From Novosphingobium terrae (lineage in GTDB: Bacteria; Pseudomonadota; Alphaproteobacteria; Sphingomonadales; Sphingomonadaceae): DNA of 64,000 nucleotides. Both the position numbers and the translations under genes were made by a program. The notes under the pieces were generated by a model. It was not told the DNA's origin and did not search any database. It worked only from the letters and a program-made list of their open reading frames with translations. The stretch is taken from assembly GCF_017163935.1 (NCBI RefSeq), contig NZ_JABVZR010000001.1, forward strand, positions 2,666,001 through 2,730,000, written 5' to 3'. Shown here in pieces: positions 25,803 through 34,995 of this stretch. Every line of letters begins with the position of its first letter. The stretch's first letter is position 1.

Positions 25803-27605
25803 TTATTCCTCACCCATACGCAGCGCGGCGATAAAGGCCTCCTGCGGGATCTGGACCGAGCCATACTCGCGCATGCGCTTCTTGCCTTCCTTCTGCTTGT
25901 CGAGCAGCTTCTTCTTGCGGCTGATGTCGCCGCCGTAGCACTTGGCGGTCACGTCCTTGCGCATGGCGGCGATGGTTTCGCGCGCGATCACCTTGGCGCC
26001 GATGGCGGCCTGAATGGGGATCTTGAAGAGGTGGCGAGGGATGAGGTCCTTCAGGCGCTCGCACAGCTGGCGGCCGCGCGGGTCGGCCTGCGAGCGGTGA
26101 ACGATCATCGACAGCGCATCGACCGGCTCGTTGTTCACGAGGATGTTCATCATCACGAGGTCACCCTCGCGCAGGCCGATCTGCTCATAGTCGAAGCTGG
26201 CATAGCCGCGCGAAATGCTCTTCAGGCGGTCATAGAAATCGAACACCACCTCGTTGAGCGGCAGCTCGTAATTCACCTGAGCGCGGCCACCGACATAGGT
26301 CAGCCCGGTCTGAATGCCACGGCGGTCCTGACACAGCTTCAGAATGCTGCCCAGATACTCATCCGGCGTGTAGATGGTGGCCTTGATCCAGGGCTCTTCC
26401 ATGGTCTCGATTTTCACCGGATCGGGCATGTCGGAGGGATTGTGCATCTCCTTGACCGTGCCGTCCTTCATGGTGATGCGATAGACCACCGAAGGCGCCG
26501 TGGTGATGAGATCCAGATCGTATTCGCGGCTCAGGCGCTCCTGAATGATCTCCAGATGCAGCAGACCGAGGAAGCCGCAGCGGAAGCCGAAGCCCAGCGC
26601 GGCGCTGCTCTCCATCTCGAACGAGAACGAAGCATCGTTCAGGCGCAGCTTGCCGATGCTCTCGCGCAGCTTCTCGAAGTCGGCGGCATCGACGGGGAAC
26701 AGCCCGCAGAACACCACCGGCTGCACTTCCTTATAGCCCGGCAGAGCCTCGGTCGCGCCGCCCTTCTGGGTGGTGATGGTGTCACCCACCTTGGCGGTTT
26801 CGACTTCCTTGATCTGCGCGGTGATGAAGCCGATCTCGCCCGGCCCCAGCTCGGCCAGTTCCTCGCGCTTGGGCGTGAAGCAGCCGACGCGGTCGATCAG
26901 GTGATCGGTGCCGCCGGCCATAAACTTGACCTGCAGGCCCTTCTTGATCACGCCATCGATCACACGCACCAGAATGACCACGCCCAGATAGGGGTCATAC
27001 CAGCTGTCGACCAGCATGGCCTTCAGCGGCTTGGAGCGATCGCCCTTGGGCGCGGGGATCTTCTTGACCACCGCCTCAAGGATTTCCTCGATGCCGATGC
27101 CCGCCTTGGCCGAGGCCAGCACGGCTTCGGAGGCATCCAGCCCGATCACATCCTCGATCTCGGCCTTGACCTTTTCGGGCTCGGCGGCGGGCAGGTCGAT
27201 CTTGTTGATGACGGGCACGATCTCGTGGTCATGCTCGATCGACTGGTAGACGTTGGCCAGCGTCTGCGCTTCCACGCCCTGCGCCGCGTCCACCACCAGC
27301 AGCGCGCCTTCACACGCTGCCAGCGAACGCGACACCTCATAGGCAAAGTCCACATGGCCCGGCGTGTCCATGAGGTTCAGCTCATAGGTTTCGCCATCAT
27401 GGGCCTTGTAGTTCAGGCGCACGGTCTGCGCCTTGATGGTGATGCCGCGCTCTTTCTCGATGTCCATGTTGTCGAGCACCTGCTCGCTCATTTCGCGCGC
27501 TTGCAGGCCACCGGTGAACTGGATCAGCCGGTCAGCCAGCGTCGACTTGCCATGGTCGATATGGGCGATGATGGAGAAATTGCGGATTTTCGCGAGGTCG
27601 GTCAT
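25803..27605 (-). CDS. lepA: Elongation factor 4 (LepA)
   Basis: Ribosome-associated translational GTPase (EF4), linked to back-translocation and 30S biogenesis. Seen: 600 aa. G1 [14 protein letters not shown], switch I with GITIKAQT, G3 DTPGHVDF and G4 NKIDLP are present. Domains II and III follow, then the C-terminal LepA-specific domain ending in [14 protein letters not shown] and [13 protein letters not shown]. Length and order are normal. It is a single gene, with the AI-2E-type permease gene downstream on the same strand but separate. Confidence 0.96.
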   Translation of the reverse strand: MTDLAKIRNFSIIAHIDHGKSTLADRLIQFTGGLQAREMSEQVLDNMDIEKERGITIKAQTVRLNYKAHDGETYELNLMDTPGHVDFAYEVSRSLAACEGALLVVDAAQGVEAQTLANVYQSIEHDHEIVPVINKIDLPAAEPEKVKAEIEDVIGLDASEAVLASAKAGIGIEEILEAVVKKIPAPKGDRSKPLKAMLVDSWYDPYLGVVILVRVIDGVIKKGLQVKFMAGGTDHLIDRVGCFTPKREELAELGPGEIGFITAQIKEVETAKVGDTITTQKGGATEALPGYKEVQPVVFCGLFPVDAADFEKLRESIGKLRLNDASFSFEMESSAALGFGFRCGFLGLLHLEIIQERLSREYDLDLITTAPSVVYRITMKDGTVKEMHNPSDMPDPVKIETMEEPWIKATIYTPDEYLGSILKLCQDRRGIQTGLTYVGGRAQVNYELPLNEVVFDFYDRLKSISRGYASFDYEQIGLREGDLVMMNILVNNEPVDALSMIVHRSQADPRGRQLCERLKDLIPRHLFKIPIQAAIGAKVIARETIAAMRKDVTAKCYGGDISRKKKLLDKQKEGKKRMREYGSVQIPQEAFIAALRMGEE

Positions 27606-27690
27606 GGCGGTCTTTATATGAGAACGGGGACCGGAAGGCAGCGAGCCCCCCGGTTCATCGAGTCGCCGTTAGCAGCGTGTGGGGCTTATG

Positions 27691-28830
27691 TCACTCGCCT
27701 GTAACGGGGGTTTCCGGATCAACCTCCGGGTTGAGCGGGCCTTTGACCGCGCCCACCCATTCGCGCCACAGCAGCATCAGCACCGCCATCACCGCCGGGC
27801 CCATCACCAGCCCGATCAGGCCCCATGTCTCGACGCCGCCCAGAATGCCCAGCAACACCCAGAGGAAGGGCAGCCGCGTGGAGCCGCCGATAAAGGCCGG
27901 GCGCACGAAATGATCGGCCACGAAGACCACCACCCCGCCGATCACGCCCACCGCCACCGCCGCCGCAATGCTGCCGCTGGCCGCCAGCAGCGCCACCGCC
28001 GCGATCAGCGCCACGGTGGCGCCAAAGGGAATGGCAGAAAGCAGCCCCGTCACCAGCCCCAGCAGCGCCGCATGGCTGGCCCCGGCCAGACCATAGGTGA
28101 TCCCCAGCAGCACGCCCTCGCCGAAGCCGACGATCACCAGACCGTTGACCGTGCCGCGAATGGCCTGCGTCGCCTGACGGATCACCCTTTCGCCCGCCTC
28201 GCCAAAGGCGCGGCGGCTGCCGATCCGCACGGATTTGGCCACATATTGCCCATCGCGCAGCAGGAAGAACAAGGTCACCAGCATAAAGCTGAGCAGCAGG
28301 AAGCGATGCGCCAGCCCGGTCAGGATCTTGCCGCCCCGCCCGATCGGCAGGCCGGTGGCGTGATGGGCCAGCCGGTCGATGGCCTCGGGCGTGGCCAGAG
28401 CCGATTGCCACCAGTTCATCAGCTGATCGCTGTAAGGCAGATGCTGAAGGAAATCGGGTGCGGGCACGCCCTGCTCGCGCGCCACAGCCAGCCATTGCGC
28501 CAGCGCCACGCTGTCATGCACCAGAGCCGCCGCCACCATCACCAAGGGAATGACGAAAACCAGCAGGATCAGCAGGGTGAAACCGGCGGGCAACAAAACT
28601 TTCTCGCCGCGCGGCCAGCGCTGCACGCTGCGCTCATAGAGCGGCCAGAGCGAGATGGCGAAGATGCTGCCCCAGCCCAGCGCGGGCAGAAAGGGCCGCA
28701 AGGTCCAGATCCCGGCCAGCACCAGCAGGATGATCGCCACCAGCACGGCGATGCCCTGCCCGCGTGACCAACTGCGCGGCCCCGCCGCAAACCAGGTACC
28801 GGGGGGCGAGCTGTCGTGATCCTCATGCAT
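27691..28830 (-). CDS. AI-2E family transporter (PerM-like permease)
   Basis: Seen: 379 aa with about seven or eight membrane segments arranged as in the AI-2E/UPF0118 family. There is an N-terminal pair of hydrophobic helices, a long soluble stretch (about residues 90-190), and a C-terminal block including GVIGGVVVFVADHFVRP and GLIGLVMGP. Known: members include TqsA (autoinducer-2 export) and Na+/H+ antiporters; most are uncharacterised. No neighbouring quorum genes support an AI-2 role, so only the family is called. It lies 85 bp downstream of the lepA start region on the same strand. Confidence 0.8.
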   Translation of the reverse strand: MHEDHDSSPPGTWFAAGPRSWSRGQGIAVLVAIILLVLAGIWTLRPFLPALGWGSIFAISLWPLYERSVQRWPRGEKVLLPAGFTLLILLVFVIPLVMVAAALVHDSVALAQWLAVAREQGVPAPDFLQHLPYSDQLMNWWQSALATPEAIDRLAHHATGLPIGRGGKILTGLAHRFLLLSFMLVTLFFLLRDGQYVAKSVRIGSRRAFGEAGERVIRQATQAIRGTVNGLVIVGFGEGVLLGITYGLAGASHAALLGLVTGLLSAIPFGATVALIAAVALLAASGSIAAAVAVGVIGGVVVFVADHFVRPAFIGGSTRLPFLWVLLGILGGVETWGLIGLVMGPAVMAVLMLLWREWVGAVKGPLNPEVDPETPVTGE

Positions 28831-28894
28831 GGGGGGAGGCTAGACCATGCAAGGGCGCCGCGCCAACCCCTGTTTCATCAGCCTGCCCCAGCAC

Positions 28895-30757
28895 TTAGGC
28901 CTCCTGCCCCTCTTCGACCTCGGCGCGCTTGTCGATGGTGACGCGGTTGCGGCCATCGCGCTTGGAACGGTAAAGGGCGGCATCGGCAGCGGAGATCAGC
29001 GTCGATCCGTCGCGCTCCATGCTGTCCTCCCATGTGGCGATGCCGAAGGACATGGTGACCGTGCCCAAGGTGCGCCCGGCGTGATGGACGGCCAGTTCGC
29101 TGATCGCCTGCCGCACCATATTGACACGATTGCTCAGGGTGGCGGCATTGGTGCCCGGCGCGATGATGGTGAACTCCTCGCCGCCAAAGCGGCAGATCAC
29201 ATCGCCGTCGCGGAAGCGGGCGCGCATCTCGGCGGAAACCGCCTGAAGCACCGCGTCGCCCGCATCATGGCCGAACTCGTCATTGTAGCGCTTGAAGTGA
29301 TCGACATCGCACATCACCAGGCTGAGCGCGCTCTTCGAACGCGAGGCACGCGCCACCTCCAGCGCCAGCGTTTCCTCCATATAGCGGCGGTTGAACAGGC
29401 CGGTCAGCGGATCGCGGATGGTCTGTTCGCGCAGGCCGCGCTGCAGGCGATGGTTGACCAGCGCCGAAGCGATGTTCTCGGTCAGCACCGTCAGGCGGAA
29501 GCGGTTTTCGGCCTGCACCACGCCCTTCAAGTACAGCACACCGATCACCTCGCCGCCCGCCAGCAGGGGTTCGCAATGGTAATGGTCGGGCTGGTCATGC
29601 GGATTGTTCAGCACATGGGCGCAGACGATGTCCGATCCCGGCTCGATCACGAAATGGCTCTGGCCGCGCCTCAGGGCCCAGCACTGGTCGGGGGCGAAGC
29701 CGCTGCTTTCCACCTCCAGCCCGCCCCAGGCCGCGATCGGCACCAGCAGGTTGCGCGAATTGTTATGAGCATAAAGCGCACCGGGCATATCGGTCAGCAC
29801 ACGCGGCACGAAGACGCGGATGACAGATGCGAGTTCCTCATCGGTGCGCGCCGCCTGCATGCGATGCGCCATGCCGCCCAGCAGTTCGATCACCTCGCCG
29901 CGCTCACGCAGTTCCTCGCTGTTGCGGCTGAGTTCGAGATTGGCGATGCGCAACCGCTCCTCACTGTGGTTCTGATCGGCCACCGCCACAGACAGCTCAT
30001 CGGCCATGGCATTGTAGCCCTGCGCCAGACGCTCGAACTCTTCCGAGCGCATCGCACCCTCGATGCGCGCGCTGCGGTCACCCGCGCCAAGCTGGCTCAT
30101 CACCGCCATCATCGCCTCGACCGGGCGACGGATGCGGCGGATCAGCACCAGCCCCATCAGCACGATCAGCAGCATGGTGATCGGCACGCCCCCCACCACC
30201 AGCCAGCGAATGCCATCGAGGCGCGACCCCGCCGTGGCCATCCGCGAGTTGGACAGCATGCGCTCCTCGGTCAGGAAATCGCCCAGCCGCGCCTCGACCA
30301 GCAGCATGATGAAATGGCCACGCGCGCTGGTGGCGGGCTCAGCCGGGTCGCGCTGGCGGATCTGCTCGGAAGACTGGTGCAGATTGGCGGCGCGGTCGTC
30401 GATCAGCGCACGCACATTCTGGGCACGGGCGTTCTGGGAAGGATTGTCCAGCGTCAGCCAGGCGATGGTCGCGGCGGAGCGCCGGGCCTGCTGGCTCTCG
30501 CTTTCGATGAGTTTTGCCTGCTCGGGCTCATGGTTGAGCAGATAGGCGCGCTGGGCGCTCTCCGCAGCGCGCAGATGGCCAAGCGCCTGATTGGCGGTCT
30601 TGAGCACTTCGGCGGAATGCGAGACCCAGCTCAGGCTGCTGTGCATCTGTGCTGCCTCTTCAAGCAGCAAGCCGCCAAACAGCACCAGCACGGCGCAGAC
30701 CATGCCACACAAAATCATGATCCGGCGGGAGAGCGATCCAGCCAAGGAAAACTCCAC
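28895..30757 (-). CDS. Membrane-bound diguanylate cyclase (CHASE3-HAMP-GAF-GGDEF)
   Basis: Makes c-di-GMP. Seen: a transmembrane helix near the N-terminus; a periplasmic helical domain of CHASE3 type with the AESAQRAYLLN signature; a second membrane segment; HAMP; a coiled coil; a GAF-like domain (about residues 265-420); and a C-terminal GGDEF domain with DPLTGLFNRRYMEE, DVDHFKRYND and the active site GGEEF. An inhibitory I-site RDGD lies upstream (RFRDGDVICRFGGEEF), so product inhibition is expected. No EAL domain is present. The start is uncertain: GTG 30757, or TTG 30745 with GGAG at good spacing; a TTG at 30829 is less likely. It is monocistronic, with a solo repeat end upstream. Confidence 0.85.
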   Translation of the reverse strand: MEFSLAGSLSRRIMILCGMVCAVLVLFGGLLLEEAAQMHSSLSWVSHSAEVLKTANQALGHLRAAESAQRAYLLNHEPEQAKLIESESQQARRSAATIAWLTLDNPSQNARAQNVRALIDDRAANLHQSSEQIRQRDPAEPATSARGHFIMLLVEARLGDFLTEERMLSNSRMATAGSRLDGIRWLVVGGVPITMLLIVLMGLVLIRRIRRPVEAMMAVMSQLGAGDRSARIEGAMRSEEFERLAQGYNAMADELSVAVADQNHSEERLRIANLELSRNSEELRERGEVIELLGGMAHRMQAARTDEELASVIRVFVPRVLTDMPGALYAHNNSRNLLVPIAAWGGLEVESSGFAPDQCWALRRGQSHFVIEPGSDIVCAHVLNNPHDQPDHYHCEPLLAGGEVIGVLYLKGVVQAENRFRLTVLTENIASALVNHRLQRGLREQTIRDPLTGLFNRRYMEETLALEVARASRSKSALSLVMCDVDHFKRYNDEFGHDAGDAVLQAVSAEMRARFRDGDVICRFGGEEFTIIAPGTNAATLSNRVNMVRQAISELAVHHAGRTLGTVTMSFGIATWEDSMERDGSTLISAADAALYRSKRDGRNRVTIDKRAEVEEGQEA

Positions 30758-30879
30758 TATCCTGCGCCGCACGCGGCAGACGGCTAAGCGATGCCGCAAA
30801 AAACCATCAAAATGGTTAATATCCGGCAAATTGGGCGCGCGTCTGTTTCGATCCGTCGCATGGAGGGGGAAGTCAGAAG

Positions 30880-30925
30880 CAAGCGAGGGGGTTACCCCCT
30901 CGCGCTCCCATATCGTCTTCCGGCG
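30880..30925. repeat. Solo inverted end of the composite repeat
   Basis: Seen: palindrome GCGAGGGGGT, T, ACCCCCTCGC at 30883-30903, followed by GCTCCCATATCGTCTTCCGGCG. This is the reverse complement of the right end (CGTCGGAAGACG then TTATGGGAGC) of the full copies. No left end or internal arms are found nearby. It lies about 50-95 bp beyond the 3' end of rhaT. The ATG that begins the mini-ORF in other copies is AAG here. Confidence 0.75.
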
Positions 30926-30974
30926 ACAGGGCAGTGGTAGCGTGTCCTTGCGTCCGAACGCTCCCCCTGTGCCG

Positions 30975-32033
30975 TCAGCCGCCGAGGCGGTTGCCGTAGC
31001 CGATGGTCACCGTGGCAGCCAGCAGGATGACGATGCCGCCCACCACCGTGGCCTTCACCCCGGCGCTGGCGCCCTTCCATTCCTTCAGCGCAAAGCCCCA
31101 CAGCGTGCCGAAAATGATGATACTGGCCATATGCAGCACCCAGCTTGAAAAGCCGTAGCGCCCCATATTGCTCTCACCCATGGTGTAGAAGAAGAACTGG
31201 AAATACCACAGCGAGCCGCCAAAAATCGCCAGCAGATAGTTGAGCGCCAGCGGAGCGCTCTGCGCCTCGCCCTGCCCCAGCCATTGGCCAGCAGAACCAT
31301 TGCGGCGTGTCAGGATCAGGCACCACACGCCATTGGTCAGCAGGCCGCCGAACATCACCAGACACAGCACCGGCAGGCCGGTCCACAGTGGGCCCGTGCC
31401 ATGGGCGGCGGCAATGGCCTTCACCGGCTCGCCCGCCGCGAGGCCAAAGGCGAAGCAGGCCGACATCACGCCCGAAAAGATCGCCACAAGAATGCCCTTG
31501 CGGAAGTTGAACTCCGCGACGGTGGCGGCCTTTTCCTCGGGCGACTGGGCGCGGTCCTTGGCGGCGCCCGCCATGGCCACCACGCAGATGCCCAGCACGG
31601 TGATCCCCAGCCCCAGCAGCACAATCCGGCCCGACAGCGTATCGAGCAGCTTGGCCGCGAAATCGCCCTGCACCAGCGGCGGGATCAGCGTGCCGAACAC
31701 CGTGCAAAGCCCCAGCACCACCGCCATGCCCAGGGACAGGCCAAGATAGCGCATGGTCAAACCATAGGTCAGCCCGCCAAAGCCCCACATCACGCCGAAC
31801 AGCACGCAAAGCCCCACGATATGCGCCGGGATTTCCGCCATGATGCCAAAGAGATCGGGCACCAGCAGGCTGCCCATCACCCAGGGCATCACCACCCAGG
31901 AGAAGACACCGCCGGTCAGCCAGAAAATCTCCCAGTTCCAGCGCTTGATGCCGCGATACGGCACATAGAAGCTGGCTGAGGACAGGCCCCCCAGCCAGTG
32001 GTAAAACACGCCGATCAGCGGGTTGGCATCCAT
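30975..32033 (-). CDS. rhaT: L-rhamnose/proton symporter RhaT
   Basis: Inner-membrane carrier for L-rhamnose. Seen: 352 aa from ATG 32033, with GGGAGA upstream. About ten membrane segments are present, and the sequence follows RhaT closely: the N-terminal NPLIGVFYHWLGGLSSASFYVPY and a central PxxxWGFGGLTYGLTMRYLG region. It is the last gene of a minus-strand run rhmD-hydrolase-SDR-lactonase-rhaM-rhaT. The context of rhamnose mutarotase and rhamnonate dehydratase supports the substrate. Confidence 0.92.
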   Translation of the reverse strand: MDANPLIGVFYHWLGGLSSASFYVPYRGIKRWNWEIFWLTGGVFSWVVMPWVMGSLLVPDLFGIMAEIPAHIVGLCVLFGVMWGFGGLTYGLTMRYLGLSLGMAVVLGLCTVFGTLIPPLVQGDFAAKLLDTLSGRIVLLGLGITVLGICVVAMAGAAKDRAQSPEEKAATVAEFNFRKGILVAIFSGVMSACFAFGLAAGEPVKAIAAAHGTGPLWTGLPVLCLVMFGGLLTNGVWCLILTRRNGSAGQWLGQGEAQSAPLALNYLLAIFGGSLWYFQFFFYTMGESNMGRYGFSSWVLHMASIIIFGTLWGFALKEWKGASAGVKATVVGGIVILLAATVTIGYGNRLGG

Positions 32034-32083
32034 TTGGTCTCTCCCGGAGCGGCTTTTGCCTGCTCCCCCGTGGTTCAGTTCAT

Positions 32084-32398
32084 TCAGGTGAGGTGGAACA
32101 CCGTCTCCAACGGCACGCTGACCGGCGAGCCATCGGGATTGGTCTCCATCAGCGGCGCCATGGAGGTCCACCAGCGCTGCATCACCTCCAGCGAGGGCAG
32201 CGCGTCCATCGTGTGGGTCTCCTCACGCCACAGCGTGGCGAAAAGGGCGTTGGTTTCGGCATCGTAATGGATCGAATAGTCGCGGATGCCCGCAGCCTTG
32301 AGGACCTCGACCAGATCGGCCCAGATTTCGTCATGGCGCTTGCGGTATTCATCGAGATGGCCCGGTTTGAGGGTCATCCTGAAGGCGATTTTTTCCAT
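32084..32398 (-). CDS. rhaM: L-rhamnose mutarotase
   Basis: Interconverts alpha and beta anomers of L-rhamnose. Seen: 104 aa, the usual size. The family features are [21 protein letters not shown] at the start, with the catalytic His in the RHDEIW helix, then [17 protein letters not shown] and a C-terminal [11 protein letters not shown]. It lies 50 bp from rhaT and 12 bp from the lactonase gene in the same operon. It probably supplies the anomer used by the pyranose-specific dehydrogenase. Confidence 0.93.
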   Translation of the reverse strand: MEKIAFRMTLKPGHLDEYRKRHDEIWADLVEVLKAAGIRDYSIHYDAETNALFATLWREETHTMDALPSLEVMQRWWTSMAPLMETNPDGSPVSVPLETVFHLT

Positions 32399-32410
32399 AC
32401 AAGCTGATCC

Positions 32411-33322
32411 TTAAACGTCGAGGCCGAGGCGGTAGATATGGTTGGCATTGCGGCCCCACAGGTCGCGCTGCTCATCCTCGCTGAAGCCTGCGGTGAAGGC
32501 CCGATAGGTCTCCAGATAGCGCGGCAGCGGGGCGAAAAGCTTGTCGGTGGGCGTATCGCTGGCGATCATGGCGCGCTGCGTGCCGAAGATATCGACCACC
32601 TCGCGCAGCAAGGGCAGCACCAGAGCCTGATCCCAATCGCGCCGGATAAAACCAAGGCCCGACAGCTTGATCGAGACATGCGGCAGCGCCGCCAGAGCGC
32701 GCAAACCGGTACGCCATGTCTCCAGACCATCGGCGTCCGAAATCACCGGCATGCCCAAATGGTTGATGATCACGGGCACTTCGGGATGGCGCGCGATCAG
32801 CGGCACAAGGCCCGCAAACTGGCCGGGATAGCACTGCAGATCGAAGGAAAGCCCATGCTCGCCCAGCTTGGCGAAGCCGGCCTGCCATGCCTCATCCTGC
32901 GTCACATCGCGCGGCGTGTAGCTGCGCTTGGGGTCGGCATGCCAGTTGACGATATGGCGGATGCCACGCACCCGGTCGTGCCGTGCCTGAGCCGCCAGCA
33001 GGATGTCGATCTGCGGATCATCCAACGCGGCAAAGGCCACCAGCCCGGTCGGGAAGGTCCCATCCTGCTCGGCCTGACCGTTGAGCCAATGCGTTTCATC
33101 GATGGCCTGAGCACCATCGGCACCGGCATCGACATGCACCGCGCCCACGGGGTTCCAGTCGGCCAGATCGCGGCGATAGTCGGCGGTCAGATAGTCCTGT
33201 GCGATGGGTTCAACGCTGCCGTTGGGGCCGTTATCGTCAAAAGGCCCGGTCAGCCACGCATAGCGCAGATGGTCGAGCTTCCAGAGATGGATATGCGCGT
33301 CAACGAAGGGGATCGCTCCCAT
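32411..33322 (-). CDS. Amidohydrolase-family lactonase (L-rhamnono-lactonase, predicted)
   Basis: Predicted to open L-rhamnono-1,4-lactone to L-rhamnonate (LRA2 step). Seen: 303 aa of the COG3618 amidohydrolase type, with the metal motif VDAHIHLW at the N-terminus, HIVNWHAD, INHLGMP, and a late Asp in ASDTPTDKLF. This family includes L-fucono- and L-rhamnono-lactonases and 2-pyrone-4,6-dicarboxylate lactonase. The rhamnose context favours the second; the nearest protocatechuate-type genes are 18 kb away. It lies between rhaM and the dehydrogenase gene. Confidence 0.82.
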   Translation of the reverse strand: MGAIPFVDAHIHLWKLDHLRYAWLTGPFDDNGPNGSVEPIAQDYLTADYRRDLADWNPVGAVHVDAGADGAQAIDETHWLNGQAEQDGTFPTGLVAFAALDDPQIDILLAAQARHDRVRGIRHIVNWHADPKRSYTPRDVTQDEAWQAGFAKLGEHGLSFDLQCYPGQFAGLVPLIARHPEVPVIINHLGMPVISDADGLETWRTGLRALAALPHVSIKLSGLGFIRRDWDQALVLPLLREVVDIFGTQRAMIASDTPTDKLFAPLPRYLETYRAFTAGFSEDEQRDLWGRNANHIYRLGLDV

Positions 33323-33385
33323 GGTCCTGCTCCCTGCCCTTTCTGGCGGGCCCCGTCTTGAGTGGGGCTCCGCCAGATCAGTCGA

Positions 33386-34138
33386 TCAATAGGTGGTGCG
33401 CCCGCCCGAGGTGTCGAACACCGAAGCGGTAGTGAAAGAGCATTCCTCGCTGGCCATAAAGCAGATGATCGCGGCGCTCTCCTCCACCTCGCCCAGACGG
33501 CCCATGGGGATCTTCGAACGCATATAATCCACCTGCGACTGTGGCAGCTGCGCCAGAATCGGGCTTTCGAAGGTGGCCGGGGTCAGCGCATTGGCGATCA
33601 CGCCCTTGCCCGCCAGCTCCTTGCCGAGGCTCTTGGTCAGGCCGATCACCGCTGCCTTGCTGGCGCTGTAGGCGCTGGCGTTGGGATTGCCTTCCTTGCC
33701 CGCCACCGAGGAGACGTTGACGATGCGCCCATAGCCGCCCGCCAGCATATGCGGCACCACGGCGCGGTTGCAGTAGAACAGGCCGTTGACGTTGATGTCG
33801 AAGACCCGCAGCCAGCTGTCGATCGGGAACTCATGTACCGGCACGGTGGCGCCCGTAATTCCCGCCGAGCAGACCAGCACATCCACCTTGCCCAGCGCCT
33901 TCACGCTGGCCTCGGCAGCGGCGGCCACGGCGTCAGCATCGCTGACGTCGAGCGCCACGGTGAAGCTGGCGCCGGTTTCTGCCTTGCCGGCCTCCAGAGC
34001 ATCGGCGTTCACATCCCAGAGGGCGACAGTGCCGCCCTCTGCCACGATGCGTGCAGCCACCGCCTTGCCGAGGCCGCTGGCCCCGCCCGTCACGATGGCA
34101 GCGCGGCCATCGTAACGGCCCGCATAGACCGCGCTCAT
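33386..34138 (-). CDS. SDR: 2-keto-3-deoxy-L-rhamnonate 4-dehydrogenase (predicted)
   Basis: Predicted to oxidise L-2-keto-3-deoxyrhamnonate to the 2,4-diketo acid (LRA5 step). Seen: 250 aa; Rossmann cofactor motif TGGASGLGKAVA, Asp in DVNADALE for NAD preference, CSAGITG, catalytic Ser in VNVSSVAG and the YSASKAA Tyr/Lys pair, ending near a GGRTTY tail. Its start overlaps the stop of the FAH-type hydrolase gene by ATGA. Known: in Sphingomonas the L-rhamnose diketo pathway uses exactly this SDR plus FAH-hydrolase pair. The assignment is contextual, because the SDR fold alone does not define the substrate. Confidence 0.8.
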   Translation of the reverse strand: MSAVYAGRYDGRAAIVTGGASGLGKAVAARIVAEGGTVALWDVNADALEAGKAETGASFTVALDVSDADAVAAAAEASVKALGKVDVLVCSAGITGATVPVHEFPIDSWLRVFDINVNGLFYCNRAVVPHMLAGGYGRIVNVSSVAGKEGNPNASAYSASKAAVIGLTKSLGKELAGKGVIANALTPATFESPILAQLPQSQVDYMRSKIPMGRLGEVEESAAIICFMASEECSFTTASVFDTSGGRTTY

Positions 34139-34983
34139 GCCAGCTTCGCCAGATCGAAGGCGACGACATCCTGACGCTGCGTGCCAAGGCCCTCGATGCC
34201 CAGTTCCATCACGTCACCGGCCTTCAGGAAGATCTTCTCGGGCTTCTTGCCCTCGCCCACGCCCGGAGGGGTGCCGGTGATCACCAGATCGCCCGGCTCC
34301 AGCGTGACGAAGCGGCTGGCATAGCTGATGAGCTGGCGCAGATCGAAGATCATGGTCTTGGTGTTGCCGGTCTGCATGCGCTCGCCGTTCACGTCGAGAT
34401 ACATCGGCAGGTCCTGCGGATCGGTGATGTCCTCGGGCGTCACCAGCCAGGGGCCGACGGGGCAGAAGGTGTCATGACCCTTGCCCTTCGACCACTGCGT
34501 GCCGCGCTCCTTCTGGTTGAAACGCTCCGACACGTCATTGGCCAACACGTAACCGGCAACGTGATCGAGGGCATCCTCTTCCGAAACATAGCGCGCGGTC
34601 TTGCTGACGATGAAGCCCAGCTCGACCTCCCAGTCGCCATGGGTCGAACCCTCGGGCAGCATCACGAAATCATTGGGGCCGGTCAGGCTGGAGACCGCCT
34701 TCATGAACATCATCGGCTCGGCCGGGATCGGCAGGTTCGATTCGATGGCATGGTCGCGGTAGTTGAGACCGATGGCGACGATCTTGCCGATGCCCTTCAC
34801 CGGCACGCCGTAACGCACATCGCCCTCGACCACCGGCAGGCTGGCGACATCCACGCCAGCGATCTGCGCAAGGGTGTCGACGGTGATGTCGGCCACATGG
34901 GCCGAGAGATCGCGGATCTTGCCCTCGGCATCGACCAGACCGGGCTTTTCAGCGCCCTTGGCGCCGTAACGAACGAGTTTCAT
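34135..34983 (-). CDS. FAH-family hydrolase: 2,4-diketo-3-deoxy-L-rhamnonate hydrolase (predicted)
   Basis: Predicted to cleave the 2,4-diketo acid to pyruvate and L-lactate (LRA6 step). Seen: 282 aa. The fumarylacetoacetate hydrolase fold carries AIGLNYRDHAIES, MKAVSSLTGPND, the metal Glu residues in DWEVELGF, LANDVSERF, and the conserved ending ITGTPPGVGEGKKP. It follows rhmD by 12 nt and overlaps the next gene by ATGA. The same fold also serves homoprotocatechuate and other pathways, so the substrate is inferred from the cluster. Confidence 0.85.
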   Translation of the reverse strand: MKLVRYGAKGAEKPGLVDAEGKIRDLSAHVADITVDTLAQIAGVDVASLPVVEGDVRYGVPVKGIGKIVAIGLNYRDHAIESNLPIPAEPMMFMKAVSSLTGPNDFVMLPEGSTHGDWEVELGFIVSKTARYVSEEDALDHVAGYVLANDVSERFNQKERGTQWSKGKGHDTFCPVGPWLVTPEDITDPQDLPMYLDVNGERMQTGNTKTMIFDLRQLISYASRFVTLEPGDLVITGTPPGVGEGKKPEKIFLKAGDVMELGIEGLGTQRQDVVAFDLAKLA

Positions 34984-34995
34984 GGGAAGATTTCC

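Noticed and set aside
26031..27704. 557-codon + strand frame opposite lepA.
   Set aside because: Antisense of lepA; similar antisense frames opposite gor, the S9 peptidase and pgi were dropped for the same reason.
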